In this document: piece by piece, positions 63,292-64,000 of the stretch
How positions within the stretch are numbered: the first letter of the stretch is position 1
Layout of the letters: the number at the start of each line of letters is the position of its first letter
From: Bradyrhizobium quebecense
GTDB taxonomy: Bacteria; Pseudomonadota; Alphaproteobacteria; Rhizobiales; Xanthobacteraceae
DNA length: 64,000 nt
Assembly (NCBI RefSeq): GCF_013373795.3
Contig: NZ_CP088022.1
Span: 7,440,001 to 7,504,000, forward strand
Reading direction: 5' to 3'
Notes under the pieces: model-generated
The model's database searches: none
Seen by the model: the letters and a program-made list of their open reading frames with translations, nothing else
What the model was told of the DNA's origin: nothing
Position numbers and translations under genes: made by a program

Positions 63292-64000
63292 TTAGTTCAT
63301 CACCCCCTGCGCGCCGCGGACGAGCCTGCCCGGCCGCGCGCCGGTGGCCTTGCCCTTGAGCTGGGTGACGACGCCGGAGACGATGGTGGCGTCGTAGCCG
63401 TCGACCTGTTGCAAGAGGCGGCGGCCGCCGACCGGCAGGTCGTAATGCACCTTCGGCGGATGCAGGTGCAGCCGGTCGTAGTCGATCACGTTGACGTCGG
63501 CCTTGAAGCCCGGCGCGATCACGCCGCGATCAGTGAGCCCAACCGACAGCGCGGTCTTGCGCGACTGCGCCGCAATCACGAACGGGATCGAGAGCTTCTC
63601 GCCGCGGCTGCGGTCGCGCGTCCAGTGCGTCAAGAGATAGGTCGGGAAGCTGGCATCGCAGATGATGCCGCAATGCGCGCCGCCGTCGGACAGGCCGGGC
63701 ACGGCGCTGGGTTCGCGCAGCATCTCATGCACGGCATCGAGATTGCCGTCGGCATAATTCAGGAACGGCACATAGAGCATGCCGCGGCCCTCGTCGGTCA
63801 GCATCGCGTCATAGGCGAGCTCTTCCGGCTGGCGGCCCTGGCGGCGCGCCTGCGGGCCGAGCGCGTTCTCCGGCGGCTGCTCATAGTCCGGCGGATTACC
63901 CAGTAGATACATCTTGTCGTAGTTCGGCCGGAAGAACAGCGGATCGTCGGTTGCCGTCGCGCTCTCGCCCAGGATCGCCGCGCGCACCTCGGGCCGGCGC
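63292..64000 (-). CDS. D-aminoacylase-type amidohydrolase, 3' part
   Basis: The C-terminal 235 or so residues of a metal-dependent amidohydrolase; the frame is open to the window edge, so the N-terminus lies beyond 64000. GLSDGGAHCGIICDASFPTYLLTHWTRDR is the signature of the N-acyl-D-amino-acid deacylase group, followed by the composite-domain end RGVIAPGFKADVNVIDYDRL and GRLVRG. The visible aspartate in LSDGGAH is the catalytic one. It would hydrolyse an N-acyl D-amino acid or a related amide; the exact substrate is unclear. A GTG at 63987 is an internal codon, not the start. Confidence 0.85.
   Translation of the reverse strand, partial: RRPEVRAAILGESATATDDPLFFRPNYDKMYLLGNPPDYEQPPENALGPQARRQGRQPEELAYDAMLTDEGRGMLYVPFLNYADGNLDAVHEMLREPSAVPGLSDGGAHCGIICDASFPTYLLTHWTRDRSRGEKLSIPFVIAAQSRKTALSVGLTDRGVIAPGFKADVNVIDYDRLHLHPPKVHYDLPVGGRRLLQQVDGYDATIVSGVVTQLKGKATGARPGRLVRGAQGVMN

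Overview
The window looks like a chromosomal segment of a high-GC alphaproteobacterium of the Bradyrhizobium/Rhizobiales type. This rests on strongly GC-biased codons, very abundant periplasmic solute-binding proteins and acyl-CoA enzymes, and several families of intergenic palindromes that I recognise from that group. I see no rRNA, tRNA or CRISPR array. No search was run, so the taxonomic placement is inference.

Layout. 0-9 kb: a trypsin-like secreted protease; an IS4-family element (809-2263) with a clean 10-bp target duplication and a 1-nt frameshift in its transposase, sitting inside an intergenic palindrome; an ADP-forming acyl-CoA synthetase; and a class GN sortase with its VIT/vWA substrate carrying an LPKTA sorting signal, next to a divergent XRE-type regulator. 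9-27 kb is an acyl-CoA catabolism region: two orphan LIV-type binding proteins, two AMP-forming acyl-CoA ligases, three acyl-CoA dehydrogenases, a GST, an AraC regulator, a BKACE-type beta-keto acid cleavage enzyme and a two-subunit biotin-dependent acyl-CoA carboxylase. An IS110/IS1111-type element (about 17.7-19.1 kb) interrupts another palindrome.

27-38 kb: a complete five-gene peptide/nickel-type ABC importer with a palindrome between the binding protein and permease genes, a TauD/TfdA-like dioxygenase, a DUF2270 membrane protein, a third AMP-forming ligase and an iron-type alcohol dehydrogenase. 38-49 kb is the most unusual part: a DUF6916-like small protein, a GNAT acetyltransferase, three tandem phage-tail-collar (MdpB-like) proteins and, upstream on the same strand, a 2689-residue protein made of cadherin-like repeats, a beta-helix-like region and a C-terminal HExxHxxGxxD metallopeptidase motif. 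No other phage genes are present, so this is a candidate cell-surface or secreted system rather than a prophage.

49-64 kb: an RND efflux pair (lipoprotein adaptor plus inner-membrane pump), a third orphan LIV-type binding protein, a MAPEG protein, an AttEFGH-like export operon (ATPase, large FtsX permease, Tat-exported lipocalin-like AttH), an exported methyltransferase-like protein, an MFS transporter, two more long palindromes and the 3' part of a D-aminoacylase-type amidohydrolase that runs off the right edge.

Working together: the 9-38 kb genes read as uptake, CoA activation, dehydrogenation, carboxylation and cleavage of organic acids, probably several separate substrates. Intergenic space is dominated by palindromic repeats, two of which have been used as insertion targets.
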